A DNA stretch of 64,000 bases from Camelus bactrianus (GCF_048773025.1 NC_133544.1:63973501-64037500), one strand, 5' to 3'; positions 10,301 through 22,321 are shown, counted from the stretch's first letter. Notes: generated by a model not told the origin, from the sequence alone. Program-made: numbers and translations.

Positions 10301-11250
10301 ATCAGGAATCTTAATCATCAGCCTTCTGAGTCCAGCCAGCCTGGAGTCCGGCTGCTAGTGGTCAGCATGCAGTCACCACCCTCCACGTGGGTGGGGGCCT
10401 CAGTTTGTGCAAAATAACTCAAGGATTTGTGTCAGATTCTTGTGTATATCCCTTGATGAGAGACTAGGACTCTGTTTTATTGCTGAACTATTGTTTCTTG
10501 ACTGCTTTCCCTTTGTTTCTGTGTTCCCTCACTTCCCTAATTAGTAACTGCTTGGGTCTTTTTTAGAACTCAAGAAAGGCGTAGCAGACTACAGCATTTT
10601 TTTTAATAAAAAAGAAATCATATTTATACTTCAATTAAAAAAAAAACCAAACTAGGGACTTGGAGGGGCTTTTGTACCCAGAATGGTCCTGCAGGATCCT
10701 ACTTGGTCTCACTTCTCACTCAGCAGATACCCACAGCTCAGCCTGGCTGTCTTTTTCTAGGACTGTACCTGTGAATTAATGTGATGCTACAGAAGTATCC
10801 ACAAGGATGGAGAGTACCGAGGACTATGAGTCACCCAGTGCCTTTTTATGAAAATAAATTATTTCACACAATAGAATTTCATGTAGTGATATAAAAATAA
10901 TCCATTTAATTCTTACTTATGAACTTACAAAAAATGAGCCCTCCAATGTGATTCAGCCAGTTTAGCCATATATTTAAGTCTGTCTAAGACCTAAGAAACT
11001 GCAAAAATCAATTAGAGTTGTAACCTGCCAATGGCTTATGATATAGTGAGGGAGACAAATATCTTTGTAAATGGCATAAAGGCTTAGAGGATGCCAGACT
11101 AAAAGAAAGCCATAAATATTACATGAACATCAAGGCAGTAACAGTTACTTCCGGACTGTATTACAGGAGACCACTCAGTGGATGACAGGCCTTCTGTTGA
11201 AGTGACAACACTGGATAGTAGCAAAGTGAGAATGGGTGATCTTTGAAAGG
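10301..11250. other. Intergenic, no gene recognised
   Basis: No V-gene parts. A short A-rich patch at about 10630-10650 may be the tail of a small retroposon. Confidence 0.4.
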
Positions 11251-11266
11251 GGCTTGTTTATTTTAT

Positions 11267-11398
11267 TTGGGGATTGGGGGGTAATTAGGTTTACTTACTT
11301 ATTATTAATGTATTTATTTTAGAAAAGGTGCTGGGATTGAACCCAGGACCTTGTGCATGCCAAGCATGTGCTCTTCCACTTGAGCTATGCCCTACCCC
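11267..11398 (-). mobile_element. Camelid tRNA-derived SINE (Vic type)
   Basis: Minus-strand copy of a tRNA-Ala-like SINE. Box A reads TAGCTCAAGTGGAAGAG and box B GGTCCTGGGTTCAATCCC, on the reverse strand. Imperfect target repeats flank it (CTTGTTTATTTTA near 11253, CTTGTTCATTTTA near 11399). This family points to a camelid genome. Confidence 0.8.
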
Positions 11399-11459
11399 CT
11401 TGTTCATTTTAAATACGAGGAACAGGGAAGACGAGCAAGTATGTGGACAGGGCCACCCA

Positions 11460-11460
<1 letters not shown>

Positions 11461-11490
<30 letters not shown>
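11461..11490. repeat. (CA)n microsatellite
   Basis: About 15 CA units, just beyond the SINE. Confidence 0.9.
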
Positions 11491-11493
<3 letters not shown>

Positions 11494-11499
11494 GTGTAC

Positions 11500-13200
11500 T
11501 AAAGAACATGGGGTATCTCTGTCACTTAAGTCTGGGCACAGTCTGTAACCTTAAACAACTAACACCATTCAGGTTCAAGCAAAATGCTTATCCACGTACC
11601 ATAACAGTTGTCCTTGAAATTGCATTTGAATATCTGAAAATTTGTGGATTGTGCTGGTGCTGACATAGAAGGCCAACTCTTATTTGGAATCTGGGTGAGT
11701 TTTAGGGAACAGAAAACAAAAATTAATTATCCAACCTAACTGTTCCTCTCAGATGTCACGGATGCAATGGATTCTTTCATAATGAAAGTGTTTCCCAGGA
11801 GTCCTGAGGATCCATTATTTAAATTCTCATGTGTTCTCGTCTGTGGTTCTGAAGGATGCTCGTAAGTCAGCACAGTATTCACAGCAGTGGCTCGTGTTGC
11901 TGGGATGCTCTGCTGTATTAAGCATTATTACTTTTAAATTATATATATTTACTCTAAACTGAACCTACCTGAAGAGTGATATTTGCTTTAACATTAGGAG
12001 GGCATTGAAACTAGAGTTTTAAATGGCTTAATTTGTATTAAAAATCTGTAACTTTAAAATAAATTTTAAATAAAATTTCAGTTTTAAGTATATTTAAAAA
12101 TCTGTTTATTACTATTGTTATTTGTATCTTGTTTTTGGCTTTAGTAGATTATTTTAAAGGAAAAATAAGTTTTTGAAAACATATGAAAATAATTTTAGCT
12201 TGTGCCCTTGTCTCAGACTCTATATACAATAATGATTCTCTGTAGAATGATTTGGATGTCAAAGCGATGGAGAATGAGGGCCTGTATATTTCACTGAAGT
12301 AAGAAGTGAACTGATCTGCAGACACGGAAGCTCAGGAGGACAGTTCAAGAATGTTGCAAATGTTTAGTGAAGAGACTGTGAGAGATAGTGCAGACAAATA
12401 AGTAAAGATGACTGAGAAATCACTAATTATTACAGAGCCCCCTGTGAGTATTAAAGAATTGAATTAAAAGGGAGAAAAAGGATAGAGGTAGCCTGGCTGA
12501 GTCTGACTCAGAATCACCAATCCCAAGATTCCACGTGGAATTTTGGGGTGACATCGTATTTAACTTAGAATGATTGTTACTCGGGACCGCTGGTTAAAGG
12601 ATTTTTTCCGTCATACTATATTGTCTTGGAGAGGTCCTCTCATATACATCCTTAAATGCCAGCTCTAATTAAGTGCATCAGCCCCAAATGCTTTAATCAA
12701 AGAGCTAAAGTCCTTTAAGGAAAGAAGCCTATCTGAATGCCTGTAAAATAGACTGGAGATAACACAGTTAGAAATAAACAATTGTCCTGGGTTTTCTGAT
12801 AGCTTGTGAAATGAGAGTAATGCTGTAAGTCAAATTCTCTGACTTGCCTCATATCAACTCACATGGCCCACCTCAAGCCATCTCAGTCCATCACTATTTC
12901 AAACAACGTGGGAGCAAGTAGCTCCTTCCAGCTTGTTGAAGATCAGACAGCCTCATTCCCTCTGGAATCCTGACTCTAGAGGATAAAAATTCCAAACTTC
13001 AGAAAACTTCCCTTTGCAAAATGGAAAAAAAAAAAAAAAAGGAAAGAAAAGAAAAAGGGAAAAAAGGGAAGAAAAAAGAAGAGATAAGGAAAGATGAAAA
13101 TGAAAAGAATCTGAGATGCCCATAGGAAAAAAACACTTTCCGGATTCTGAATTCTCTGTGCTGTTTGCCCTCACAGAATATGCTCAGGCTGAGCCCCTGA
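11500..13200. other. Intergenic, no gene recognised
   Basis: AT-rich interval downstream of TRAV8. It contains a purine-only tract at about 13021-13105 (A runs with GGAAAG units) and nothing else I can name. Confidence 0.45.
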
Positions 13201-13226
13201 GTCTTTCAGGCTACAATGTCACAGGA

Positions 13227-13265
13227 GGTTTGTGTTCAGCTCCCCCCGCAGACTCAGGCACTGTG
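13227..13265 (-). other. TRAV8 23-RSS
   Basis: Minus strand: heptamer CACAGTG, 23-bp spacer, nonamer ACACAAACC. Confidence 0.9.
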
Positions 13266-13724
13266 TTACTCAGAGCACAGAAGTACTCTGCTGAGTCGCT
13301 CCAATGGGCTGACGTTTTCTTCAGGTGGAAGGAGCTTTCATTCCTCCTAAATTCAGCCTCAAAACCTTTGATGCCTGAAACAAGGCCATTTCCAGACGTG
13401 TACTTCAGGAGAAGCTGGAGTCCTTGGTTGGGGTACTGCACGTACCAGAAGAGAGTCGGTTGATAAGAGGATGAGTAGTTGCACCTCAGCTCCAGGCGGG
13501 CTCCTTCAGGGACAGTGATGCCGTGCCTGTCAGGCTGGGTCACTGACTGAGCTGCGGCTCCTCCTGAAACATCAATGCTGTATCAATGAACTCAGCTAAA
13601 ACAGAAAGTCTCTATTCAAAGTCAGGACAGAACAATGTTCCATGTGTGGACAAGGGACTAAAATGGAATAGTACTCACCCAGGAACAGGAGCACCTCCAG
13701 CATCAAGGTGAACACCAAGATCAT
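13266..13724 (-). CDS. TRAV8-subgroup T-cell receptor alpha V segment
   Basis: The leader exon is 13679-13724 ([15 protein letters not shown], donor GTGAGT) and the V exon is 13266-13563 (acceptor TTTCAG). The mature domain begins [10 protein letters not shown], with the first Cys in LRCNYSSS, core Trp in [21 protein letters not shown] in FR2, GIKGFEAEF in FR3 and [12 protein letters not shown] at the end. LQLLLKY plus GFEAEF and SAEYFC mark human TRAV8 members. The two Cys, Trp, splice sites and RSS are intact, so it is likely functional. Its place is unusual: between TRAV19 and TRAV22, where human has TRAV20 and TRAV21 and no TRAV8. The numbered member cannot be assigned from sequence alone. 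Confidence 0.9.
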
Positions 13725-14045
13725 GGTGGAGCACTGAAGAGGCAGTGAACTCCTTTCTGGCAGATTCTCCACAAACAAAAGTCTGATGACTGGTGGACTC
13801 GAACCCAAGTTGCTCTGAGTTTGAGAAATGACAGGGGATTTAGATTTCCTCTTCTTATGGACTCTACAGTGAGTGTTAGGAAGAGAGGCCGACTTAACAG
13901 TACTGCCTGCCCCTGGAGTCTAAAACGCTTTACCCATCACTGTGCAAGAAATGTTGTTAGAACATCTCTTTAAACTGTGGGGAAGGAAGCTTTTTATGAG
14001 CTTGTTCTGATCTTTTTCAGAAAAGCCATTTCCAATTTAGGCAGC

Positions 14046-14062
14046 AGCACCCTCCAGGGGCC
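14046..14062 (-). promoter_or_regulatory. CTCF-like motif upstream of TRAV8
   Basis: The plus strand reads AGCACCCTCCAGGGGCC. It lies about 320 bp upstream of the TRAV8 leader ATG, in the shared orientation. Confidence 0.3.
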
Positions 14063-14229
14063 AAACAGAGAGTTAAGGAGAAGTTCACAATGTTTGTGAC
14101 CTTCCCCATCTCCTCCCTGCCCTTCTGTGGTTGAATTCCAAAGCATTATGGTTATGTACAGAAGAGAATATATGTTTTTTAGGCCCTGAAACCCATTCAA
14201 TTGGGCTTTTTAAAACAGCACAGAATTTT

Positions 14230-15410
14230 GAATAAAAATTGAATACAAAATAATTTTTAGAATGAGAAATAAAATTACAACTAGTTACATTTTTCAATTT
14301 CCAGATTTAACTAGAAGCCAAAAGGAAATAACCCAATATTTTTCAACTGCTAAAAGAGAAGAGCCATCAATCCAGAGTGATGTACATATAAAATTACCCT
14401 GCAGGAATAAAGGGAAAATTGAGACATTGTCAGATGAAGGAAAACTAAGAACATTTGTCACCAGTAGACCTATCCTAAAAGGATGTTTAAAGGACGTTCT
14501 CTAAACAGAAAAAAAGTGATAAAGGAAGGAATCTTGAAACAACGGGAAAGGAAGAAAGAACATAATTAGCAAAAATATGGGTAAATTCAGTAGAGTTTTC
14601 TCTTCCTCTTGAGTTTTCTAAATTATATTTGATTGATCAAATCAAAATCATAACCCTATCTAATGAGGTTCTAAACACACTTGGGAAAATACTAAAGAAA
14701 ATTATGTTATGAATAGGGGAGAATAAGTGGGTGTAAAGGGAAGCGGTGTTTTTATGTTTCATTCAAATTGGTGAAATGATATTACTAAGAGAATATTATG
14801 TATATATAATGGAATAACTAGAGCAACCATTTTTTAAACTATATAATAAGACGCATCTAAAACACCAGAGATAAATTGAAATATAATTCTAAAAAATGTC
14901 AAATAACTCACAGGATGTCAGAAGAAAAAATCTCAGGGAACAAAAAACAGTGAGAACAAAAAAAAATCAAATAAAATGGAAGATTAAGCCCTAAAATATC
15001 AATGACATTAAATGCAAATTATCTACATACACAAACTAGAGATGGATCTGTATACATCAATAAAATGACAAGTTAGACAAAAAGTGCATTTAAAAATGTG
15101 ACCCAACTACAGCTGACTACAAGAAACTCATTTCAAATAAGACACAGGCATCTTGAAAGGAAAAGGATGGGAAAAGATAGATCATGCAACCACTAATCAA
15201 AGGAAAGCAGTAATGGCTATATTATATCAGGTAAAGTAGATAGATTTCTGAAAGAAGGAAATGACCAGAGACAGAGAGGAGCATTATATACTGATGAGAA
15301 GATAAATTACCAAGAAGACATAACAATGCTAAATGTGTATGCACCAGCTAACGGAGCTGAAAATAAGCTCAAAAATATTGATAGAACTAAAAAGAAAAAC
15401 AGACAAATCT
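14230..15410 (+). mobile_element. Decayed L1/HAL1-type LINE fragment, sense
   Basis: A-rich strand reads as LINE coding sequence: about 14900-15400 contains L1 ORF2-like text such as TGACTACAAGAAACTCATTT and AATGCTAAATGTGTATGCACC. The part from 14290 resembles HAL1/L1 ORF sequence. It is old and holds no intact frame. Confidence 0.55.
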
Positions 15411-15419
15411 AGAGAGAGT

Positions 15420-17600
15420 TATAGTTGGACACTCCCATACCCCGCTCTCCACAACTGGCGGAGCAATTCCCCGGAAAATCAGCAAGGGTATCACCACCAA
15501 GCATGGTCCATTTTGAGTTCATCTTTATTATGCATATTTAAAAGATTTTTTTAAAAGAGGAAATGCCATTATCTGTGCCTTAAGCTTTTCCTGCTTGCTG
15601 TGATCAAGTAACAAGCTCAAAGCAACACTTCCCATAGAAGAGTGAAAAATCCTTTTATCCTTTGAGCCTGAAAATTTCCCTCTCATACTGATTATAATTT
15701 CTCTACCTACAAAGTAAAGTTAAAAATATAGCACCCAAACCAAACCCTTCTCAACTCATCAGCTTCTGGAATCCTCTGTCGTGAATTACAGGGCAATGTT
15801 TTCTAGTATAGATTTGGAAAATGGTTACATCTATCTTACAGTCAAAGATAACTGTAATCTTTTCTGATGTTCACAGTCTTAAACTTTAAAATTCTCCGAG
15901 AAAAATGCCTATCCATCTGTAAGTCATCAAACTGAACCAAAAGTGAGATTTTCCTTCCTTGTCTGTAACTTCTTTACTATAATTGAGCATGTGTTTCTTA
16001 AAGAAGAGAATATTCTCTACAAATTGTCCCAAGAATGAAAATCCCCTCATTTTGTTACTACTTTTTGCTGAAATTACATGATTCCATCTAACTTTTATTC
16101 ACAGTCACCATCCCAAGGTCAAATTGCTCATTTCCCCCAAGATGAAGTGACTCTCCTTCCCGCTGGCCCCAGGGCAGAGCCCTGACTGTGTGCTCATAGG
16201 AGGATTCTGAAAGGGCCAATGTTACAACTGGGGATAAAACTGTCTAACAGTTTTCTTAAGGATAGAGAATTCAGGAGCTTACAAGTGCCCTTGATTGAAG
16301 TAATTCACTCTTTGGAACCAGAATCAGAAAATTAGAAAAACAAGCACATTGGGTTTTTCTGTCTTAGGGTTTAAGATTCCCAGTAGTAGGAAGTATCCAC
16401 CCCAAGCCCAGGTCACTAGACATGAAAGAAAAAAATATACAAGGAGTCAGAGCAAGTCATGGGAATGGTAAAGGTAAAGGACAACAGATAGTTTGACCCC
16501 ATCTGACTGGATCACGGACAGTATCTAGCGTATGGAGAGTATCTACTGTACTTTGTGCCCCAGACATGAGGATGGAAAGGAAAAGTATTAGGGCTCAAAG
16601 AGAACTAAGTTAGCTGTGAGTTTGTTTCAGCCTGTACCACTGCCTGCCGCTCCATCCACTACCATCCTTAGCTTTACAGGGCTCCTATCTCTAGCCACAG
16701 GAAGTAAATATTTAAGGCTGAAATTCTAAGATAAAAGCTCTAGAAGTGAAAACAGAAAAGCAACAATCCAGCGGGGGATGTCATCACCAGCTGAAATCTA
16801 GAAGAATCGGCATGCGCCAATAGAAGAATTCCAAGTCCACAAGAAAATGAGTTATATACCGTCCTACAGACTCAAGTAATAAATGACTGTCAATGCCAGT
16901 AAGAGGGAGATCATCTAAATTGCAAACCCGGAAATAGTGGCATATGAGGAAAATCTGTACCAACAGGAAGGGGAATGATGGCACATGCAAACAGAAGGCA
17001 TGTTCTCATGGTGATGAGACATGGCCAGATGCAAGAATAACTGATCCATAATTATCTAGCAGCATGCAAAGGGTAGAAGCTCTGTATGTGTTGATGGTAT
17101 GTATCAATTAATTAATTCTTCTTCGATCCACAAATATTTAATGTGCAACCACTCTGTGCCACGGACTGTGTAATATGCAATGCAAACCTGCTGCCTGGCC
17201 CTATGGCGCTCGCAGTGATAGGCACAACAGGAATTTTTAAGTCTATATGTAAGTATTGATATCAGTGTAGGTATGTGAAAACATATTAATTGCAAAAAAC
17301 ATTAATTGCAACAGTCCCTTTTGTCTTGGATTTTGGAGAGAGATTTCAATACATGAGAACACGTGAAGAGAGACCACAAACAAACATGTTTGGAGATGCT
17401 TGCAAAACATACACGAAGCCCTTTTGTTTTGTTTTCCTTAGCCTATTATCCATAGTGACGATACATCAGAAAACTGATGATTCACAGAGGAGTCAGAGAG
17501 AATAGGAGTGAAGCTGTCGTGGTGTGTCTTTTTCAATCTTCCTCAAGCTAAGTTAGGGAAGATTCAAAAGATTGGCTCAAAGAGTTTGAAACGAGTCCCT
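15420..17600. other. Intergenic, no gene recognised
   Basis: No V-gene remnant seen here, although human synteny would place TRAV20 and TRAV21 in the TRAV19-TRAV22 interval. A faint ancient retroposon fragment may occupy about 17115-17230. Confidence 0.4.
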
Positions 17601-17624
17601 GGAGTCCGAAGAACCATTAAGGCA

Positions 17625-17890
17625 GATACGTAAATAAACTGTGATATATTCACGCAACAATGAGAATAAACCAACTAAACTGCACAAAACATGTATGAAT
17701 CTTAGAAACATAATACTGAGAAGAAACTGTATCAAGAAAAAAATCCAAACTATATTATCCTATTTGTACAGTGTTCAAAAATGGACAAAGCCAATCTATC
17801 CATGGGATTGTGGTTTCCCTGGAAGGATGGCAGTGACCAGGAGGAGACACACGGGGGCTTCCTGAGAACAAGGCTACAAACAAGACAGAG
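17625..17890 (+). mobile_element. Old L1 3' fragment, sense
   Basis: Contains the L1 3' text GTAAATAAACTGTGATATAT, then ATGAATCTTAGAAACATAAT and a GTTTCCCTGGAAGG block, in the order of L1M-type 3' ends. Confidence 0.55.
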
Positions 17891-18140
17891 TGGCAGAGTC
17901 AGTCTGCCTCTGGGAGGTCCTAAATCTTCCAACGAAGCTTCCTAAAGCCCCTTTCTCAACAGCAGCACAGACGGGGGTGCAGCAGGGCAAACGTCAACGG
18001 CAGCAGCACAGGCTGCAACAGGGAGCCATTTAGGCTTGTGATCGTTCAGGTTTTATACCTTTGCTGATCGCGTTCCTAGAGATCCTGCATTAGTTAATTC
18101 CCATTTCCAATCAGGTATATCCCGGGTCCATAAATTCTGG

Positions 18141-18304
18141 GGTTTTTTTAATTTTTAGTTTTTATTGAAGTATAGTCAGTTTACAATGTTGTGTCTATTT
18201 TTGGTGTACCGTATAATGCTTCAGTCATTCATGTACCCACATATATTCCTTTTCATATTCTTTGTCACTACAGGTTACTACAAGATGTGGAATACAGTTC
18301 CCCC
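18141..18304 (-). mobile_element. Short L1 3' end, antisense
   Basis: Starts with a T run, then ATTGAAGTATAGTCAGTTTA and ACAATGTTGTGTC, the reverse complement of cetartiodactyl L1 3' UTR. It is flanked by a near-identical 9-bp repeat (AAATTCTGG at 18132, AAATCCTGG at 18305). Confidence 0.65.
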
Positions 18305-18313
18305 AAATCCTGG

Positions 18314-19080
18314 TTTATTTGCAATGAATAATCTAGAAATACCCTGTGTGCCCTGCTAAGGTCATTCTGGATAAGAACTTAGTACAGAATAACCCCGAAA
18401 AATTCCTCTTTATCTTTCAAGTATAAATGTAATTACTATGTCCACAAAGACGTCAGCTCAGGTGACCTCAAAGGAGGCACAAAGCAAGTTATGGGCACAC
18501 AATGCTCTCCTTCCCAATGGCATTTATTTACTTATAGGCAAAATATTCTAAAGATGATATTAGAAGAATTAGAGATATGAGATGATCAAGAAATTTTAAA
18601 ATAGCTGTTGTGGTGAGACATGTCAGTGATGAAGGAAACAGGATGTGATTTGGGGGATGTTAGGGATCAAGTAGCGATTAGGGACCATGACTTCACACTG
18701 GCGCCAGTTTGCGCCACCTTAGGCCACCTTCTCCAAAATGCCTTAGAAGCATCTTCATGCTTCAGAAGTACAAATAGATTGAAGTAAACATTAAACAAGA
18801 TGGATAATTGAATATTTTAGGTCCTGTGCTTTTAATTTTTTTGCTGAATGTTGAGAATCCTCTTTTGAGTCTCTCTCACCGATAGTTTCCTGCGCCACAC
18901 TCTAGGCCACATTTTTCTTGTTTCAATTCTTTCATCTACATCCTTGTAAACTGCTTATATCCATTTTCTTCATTAAAAGTTGTCTCTGGAAGACTTGAGT
19001 TACGTTCTTCCAATATGTGTGTTTTACAAAATTTAACTGTTTAACTAGTTAATTTCCTGATGACTTGGCTACATCATTCT
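18314..19080. other. Intergenic, no gene recognised
   Basis: Nothing recognised apart from a short duplicated GCGCCACCTTAGGCCACC patch near 18710-18730. Confidence 0.4.
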
Positions 19081-19086
19081 GTTGTT

Positions 19087-19140
19087 TCTCTCTCTCTCTC
19101 TATTTCTCTCTCTCTCACTCTCGCACACACACACACTCAT
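19087..19140. repeat. (CT)n/(CA)n microsatellite
   Basis: Alternating TCTCTC tract passing into CACACA. Confidence 0.85.
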
Positions 19141-19772
19141 GCTTTCTTTTCTGGAAAATTGTCCTGTATTGGGATCATTGTTATTTGTACAGTAGGGGCA
19201 GAAAATCCTTATACAAGGAGGACTGTCTTCCTTTTTGGAATTCCAGATGGAGACAAATCCACTAGGGTAACTCCCACCTAATATTATCCAACAGCAGCAC
19301 AGAGACATTGCTGTTTTAGATGTTATGTGACAGCTATTCTGCACGTATTTGGTGCAAAATTGTCTGAAACTGAGGCCATCTGGAGTCATTAGAAGCTAAA
19401 GTGTAAGTAAAGGCCTTCATATAAGTAAATATGCATCAGTATTTGTGCAGTGAACCTAAAAGTCTAACAGTTCAGGTGTATATTTGGCCAAATAGTACTG
19501 AATTTAAAAATATGTAATCACCATAAAAAAGTTTAAAAAATACTTTGCCAAATGATCTACTTCAAGATAAAGAAGTGAAACTAAAGATGCTTTAGATGAA
19601 TGACACTATGTATCAGAGAGAGATTCCCTGAGCTACACAGATCGCATTTCCCTTAGCATGAATTTTCCACTTCTAACCCCCCTTCCCCCAATGGCACAGC
19701 CTCTGCCCTCTTCTGTCCACGGTGCGATTCTCAACCAGGTGTTCATAGCTGGGGGATCACGTTGAGACCTGA
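19141..19772. other. Intergenic, no gene recognised
   Basis: Sequence immediately downstream of the TRAV19 RSS; nothing recognised. Confidence 0.4.
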
Positions 19773-19811
19773 GGTTTCTGTGGGGCTCCCACAGGCATCC
19801 ACATCACTGTG
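19773..19811 (-). other. TRAV19 23-RSS
   Basis: Minus strand: heptamer CACAGTG, 23-bp spacer, nonamer ACAGAAACC. Confidence 0.9.
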
Positions 19812-20599
19812 GTCGTTCAGAGCACAGAAATACACCGCTGAGTCCCCGAGCTCCAAGGCTGTGATGGTGAGGCTGATGGAACTGGCCGATTTCTGGAAGT
19901 TCAAAAAATATCGACCCTCAGTTGTATTTCGCTCATTGTAAGACTCCTGATGAATGAGGAAAAGCATTTCCCCGCTTGCTGCTTGTTTGTACCAGAGTAA
20001 ATAATAACTGTAACCTTTAGCTTCATATACACAGTCCAAGGTGGCCGCCTCCTCCTCCGGCCTAGAAATTGCTGGCTGGTCTTGAGTTACCTTCTGGGCT
20101 TTGACAGATCCTGGAGGGGAAAAAAATTTATATATACATATACATGATTGCATACATACATACATATATATATTTACAGAGAGAGAGAGACTACAGGGTG
20201 CAATATTTGAAAGCAAGATTTTTCTAGTGCAAACTTACTATTGATTGCTGTTAGACGTGTGCAGCTGGACAAATGTCAATCAGGAGAGTTGCTTTGATAA
20301 CATTAAGCACAAAGACAAAGGGAAAAAATACATATATATATAGAGAGAGAGAGAGAAAGAATTCGGTTGATTCTCCTGGTGGTACCCAGCAGACTGTATG
20401 GAGCAGATGTAGGACTAAGAGTTCTGAATCCACCACCAATCCCACTACTCAGCTCTCCTAGACCCCACCAGAAATAGTGAGCTGCCCTGCGCCCAGCGTG
20501 GGAGCCGAGAGGAGCCTGAGACTGCCCGCGGCCATCCTTACCAGCCTTACCAAGGCAGACGGACGCTATGACAACTCTCAGCAGCCCAGGGAACCGCAT
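19812..20599 (-). CDS. TRAV19: TRAV19, T-cell receptor alpha V segment
   Basis: The leader exon is 20551-20599 ([16 protein letters not shown], donor GTAAGG) and the V exon is 19812-20110 (acceptor CCAG). The junction reads [10 protein letters not shown]. The first Cys is in TLDCVYEAK, the core Trp in [10 protein letters not shown]2 has [11 protein letters not shown]3 [10 protein letters not shown], and the end [22 protein letters not shown] and the SNFQKS-like FR3 fit human TRAV19; TRAV14 and TRAV38 are the nearest alternatives, and position after TRAV18 supports TRAV19. The domain looks functional. The leader intron is about 440 bp, well over the ~100-200 bp of neighbours, because it holds TA/GA microsatellites and one arm of an inverted repeat whose other arm lies upstream of the promoter. 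Confidence 0.88.
20136..20190. repeat. TA/CA and GA microsatellites in TRAV19 intron
   Basis: ATATAC/ATAC repeats followed by a (GA)n run. A second TATA/GAGA tract lies at about 20328-20356, also within the intron. Confidence 0.85.
20191..20316. repeat. Inverted repeat, arm 1
   Basis: Reverse complement of 21134-21261 with a modest number of mismatches. It lies in the TRAV19 leader intron. The longest shared perfect run is about 26 bases, including TCTAGTGC-adjacent CTAGAAAAATCTTGC read on the minus strand. Confidence 0.85.
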
Positions 20600-21133
20600 G
20601 TCGGAAGCTCTTCCTCTGAGGGAAATGGGTTGTGTTCTCTCTCAAATTCAGGTCTAAATGCCTGGCCTGTGTCTGACAGGGCGCGTGCCCAGTCACTGAG
20701 CTGTGAGATGCTTTGCACCGGAACAGGAAATGAAACTTGCTGGTCTCCGGTTGCCTGTGTCATGGCGTAGCGTGTTGACATGGTTGATTATTCTAACCTA
20801 CCTCTTTAGACTTATTGTAATTAGATTGACAACAGATATGTCAGAGCTGCAATCTACCTTTTGCCATATGCAGCCAGGGGATCTAAGGTGGACTTAAAGT
20901 TACATGACACATAAAATTTATTATGATTATGGTGACTTTTGAGAACAAATGGTCACCCATGATTTTCTATGCTTTTTTTTTTTGATCTGCAGCCAAAATC
21001 TACAATGATTTAAGCTCACAAATTTATTATCTTCCAGGCAGGAAGATAAAACTGTTCACTCTCAATCATCGTAACTTTTCTTCCTACATTCCAAGGCATT
21101 GGTTTCTGGGGAGACTTACACCGGATAAAAAGG

Positions 21134-21261
21134 TCTGTGTCTGCTTAATACTATCAAAGCAACTTTGCTGATTGACAACATTTGTCTGGCTGCACATGTC
21201 TAACAGCAGTCAACAGTAAGTCTGCTAGAAAAATCTTGCTTTCAAATATTGCCCCCTATAG
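21134..21261. repeat. Inverted repeat, arm 2
   Basis: Partner of 20191-20316, upstream of the TRAV19 promoter. The two arms bracket about 820 bp that contain the leader exon and presumed promoter. Confidence 0.85.
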
Positions 21262-21834
21262 TCAAAATGAGTATAATATTGCCAGACCCTGCATTCTTAC
21301 TCCCTTATATCAAAATTGTAGCCATTAGAAAATTGCAAATGCCTCTTCAGCCCACTGCGGCAGCTCTGGCGCAAAGGCTCTCACTGAGAGCAGCAGCTCA
21401 ACAGCTGTAGGTCTCAGCCACATGGAGGTGGGTGTCTGATGTGCTTGGCAGCCATGTGCTGATTTCCGATTGTGATTCAGCTTATGCACCTTTTAATCAT
21501 CTGTTTCTTTTTGCTTCCATAGGTTAAAATATGAAGGATTTCTAACATCCATTTTACATTCTGAGAAAATAGAATATATTTAAATTCAATCTGGAGAAGA
21601 CAGGAGGCTTTCCAGCTGAGCACACGCACTTCTGGGGATCAGAGCTTAGGTCCCCTCTAACACTGAAATCCAACCTAACCAATCTGAGAGCAATCCCCCA
21701 CCTCCTAGGTTTCTAGGACTTAGAACAGAGCTTCGTTCATTTTCCTGAAAACCTCTAAATAAACTCAAAACTACCCATGGGAGAATGTACCTCTTCCTCC
21801 CAAGGCCACTCACTGCCGCCCACCTGCGCCTCTG

Positions 21835-21873
21835 GGTTTGTGCTCAGCTCCCCCTGCAGCCCCTCTCACTGTG
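21835..21873 (-). other. TRAV18 copy C 23-RSS
   Basis: Minus strand: heptamer CACAGTG, 23-bp spacer, nonamer GCACAAACC. Spacer identical by eye to copies A and B. Confidence 0.9.
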
Positions 21874-22321
21874 TCGCTCAGAGCACAGTAGTACACGGCC
21901 GAGTCTGACGTCTGCACGGACGGTTTCTGCAGGTGGAAGGTCCTGTTACTCTTAACAAGAGTGGCCTGAAAACCCTGATGCTCGGGCCTCGGGTTTGCAG
22001 CGGAGCCCTTCAGGAGGAGCTGAGGAGCTCTGTTGACATACTGCACATACCAGAAAAGATAGAGATTTGAACTAATGGTCTGATAGATGCAATTCAGGAA
22101 CATAGACGCCTCCTCTGGGAGAGTGACTGGGACTTCAGTCTGGGTCACTGAGTCTCCACTGGTTCCCCCTAAAAGAGAATTACTTTGTTATGTTAGAAAT
22201 GCACAGGAGGAGAGTTTCCTGCCAGAGAGGAAAACTAAAAGCAAGGATTAACGTTTAGGATGAAATGTTACTTACTGAATAGTAAGAAGATGAGAAGAAC
22301 AGGGTGAGGCGCAGAAAGCAT
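21874..22321 (-). CDS. TRAV18: TRAV18 copy C, T-cell receptor alpha V segment
   Basis: The leader exon is 22276-22321 (MLSAPHPVLLIFLLF, donor GTAAGT) and the V exon is 21874-22168 (acceptor TTTTAG). The junction reads [19 protein letters not shown]. The first Cys is in FLNCIYQTIS, core Trp in YLFWYVQYVNRAPQ, LLLKGSAANPRPEHQGFQA follows, and the end is [11 protein letters not shown]. TQTExPVTLPE, the LLLK FR2 and GFQA identify human TRAV18. All core residues and signals are present, so it is likely functional. It differs from copy B mainly in CDR1 and the adjacent framework; from FR2 onward the two proteins differ by a single Arg/Lys. It is the most 3' of the three TRAV18 genes. Confidence 0.92.

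Noticed and set aside
13116-13463. Plus-strand frame of about 115 codons over TRAV8
   Set aside because: Shadow of the TRAV8 V exon on the opposite strand; no independent support.
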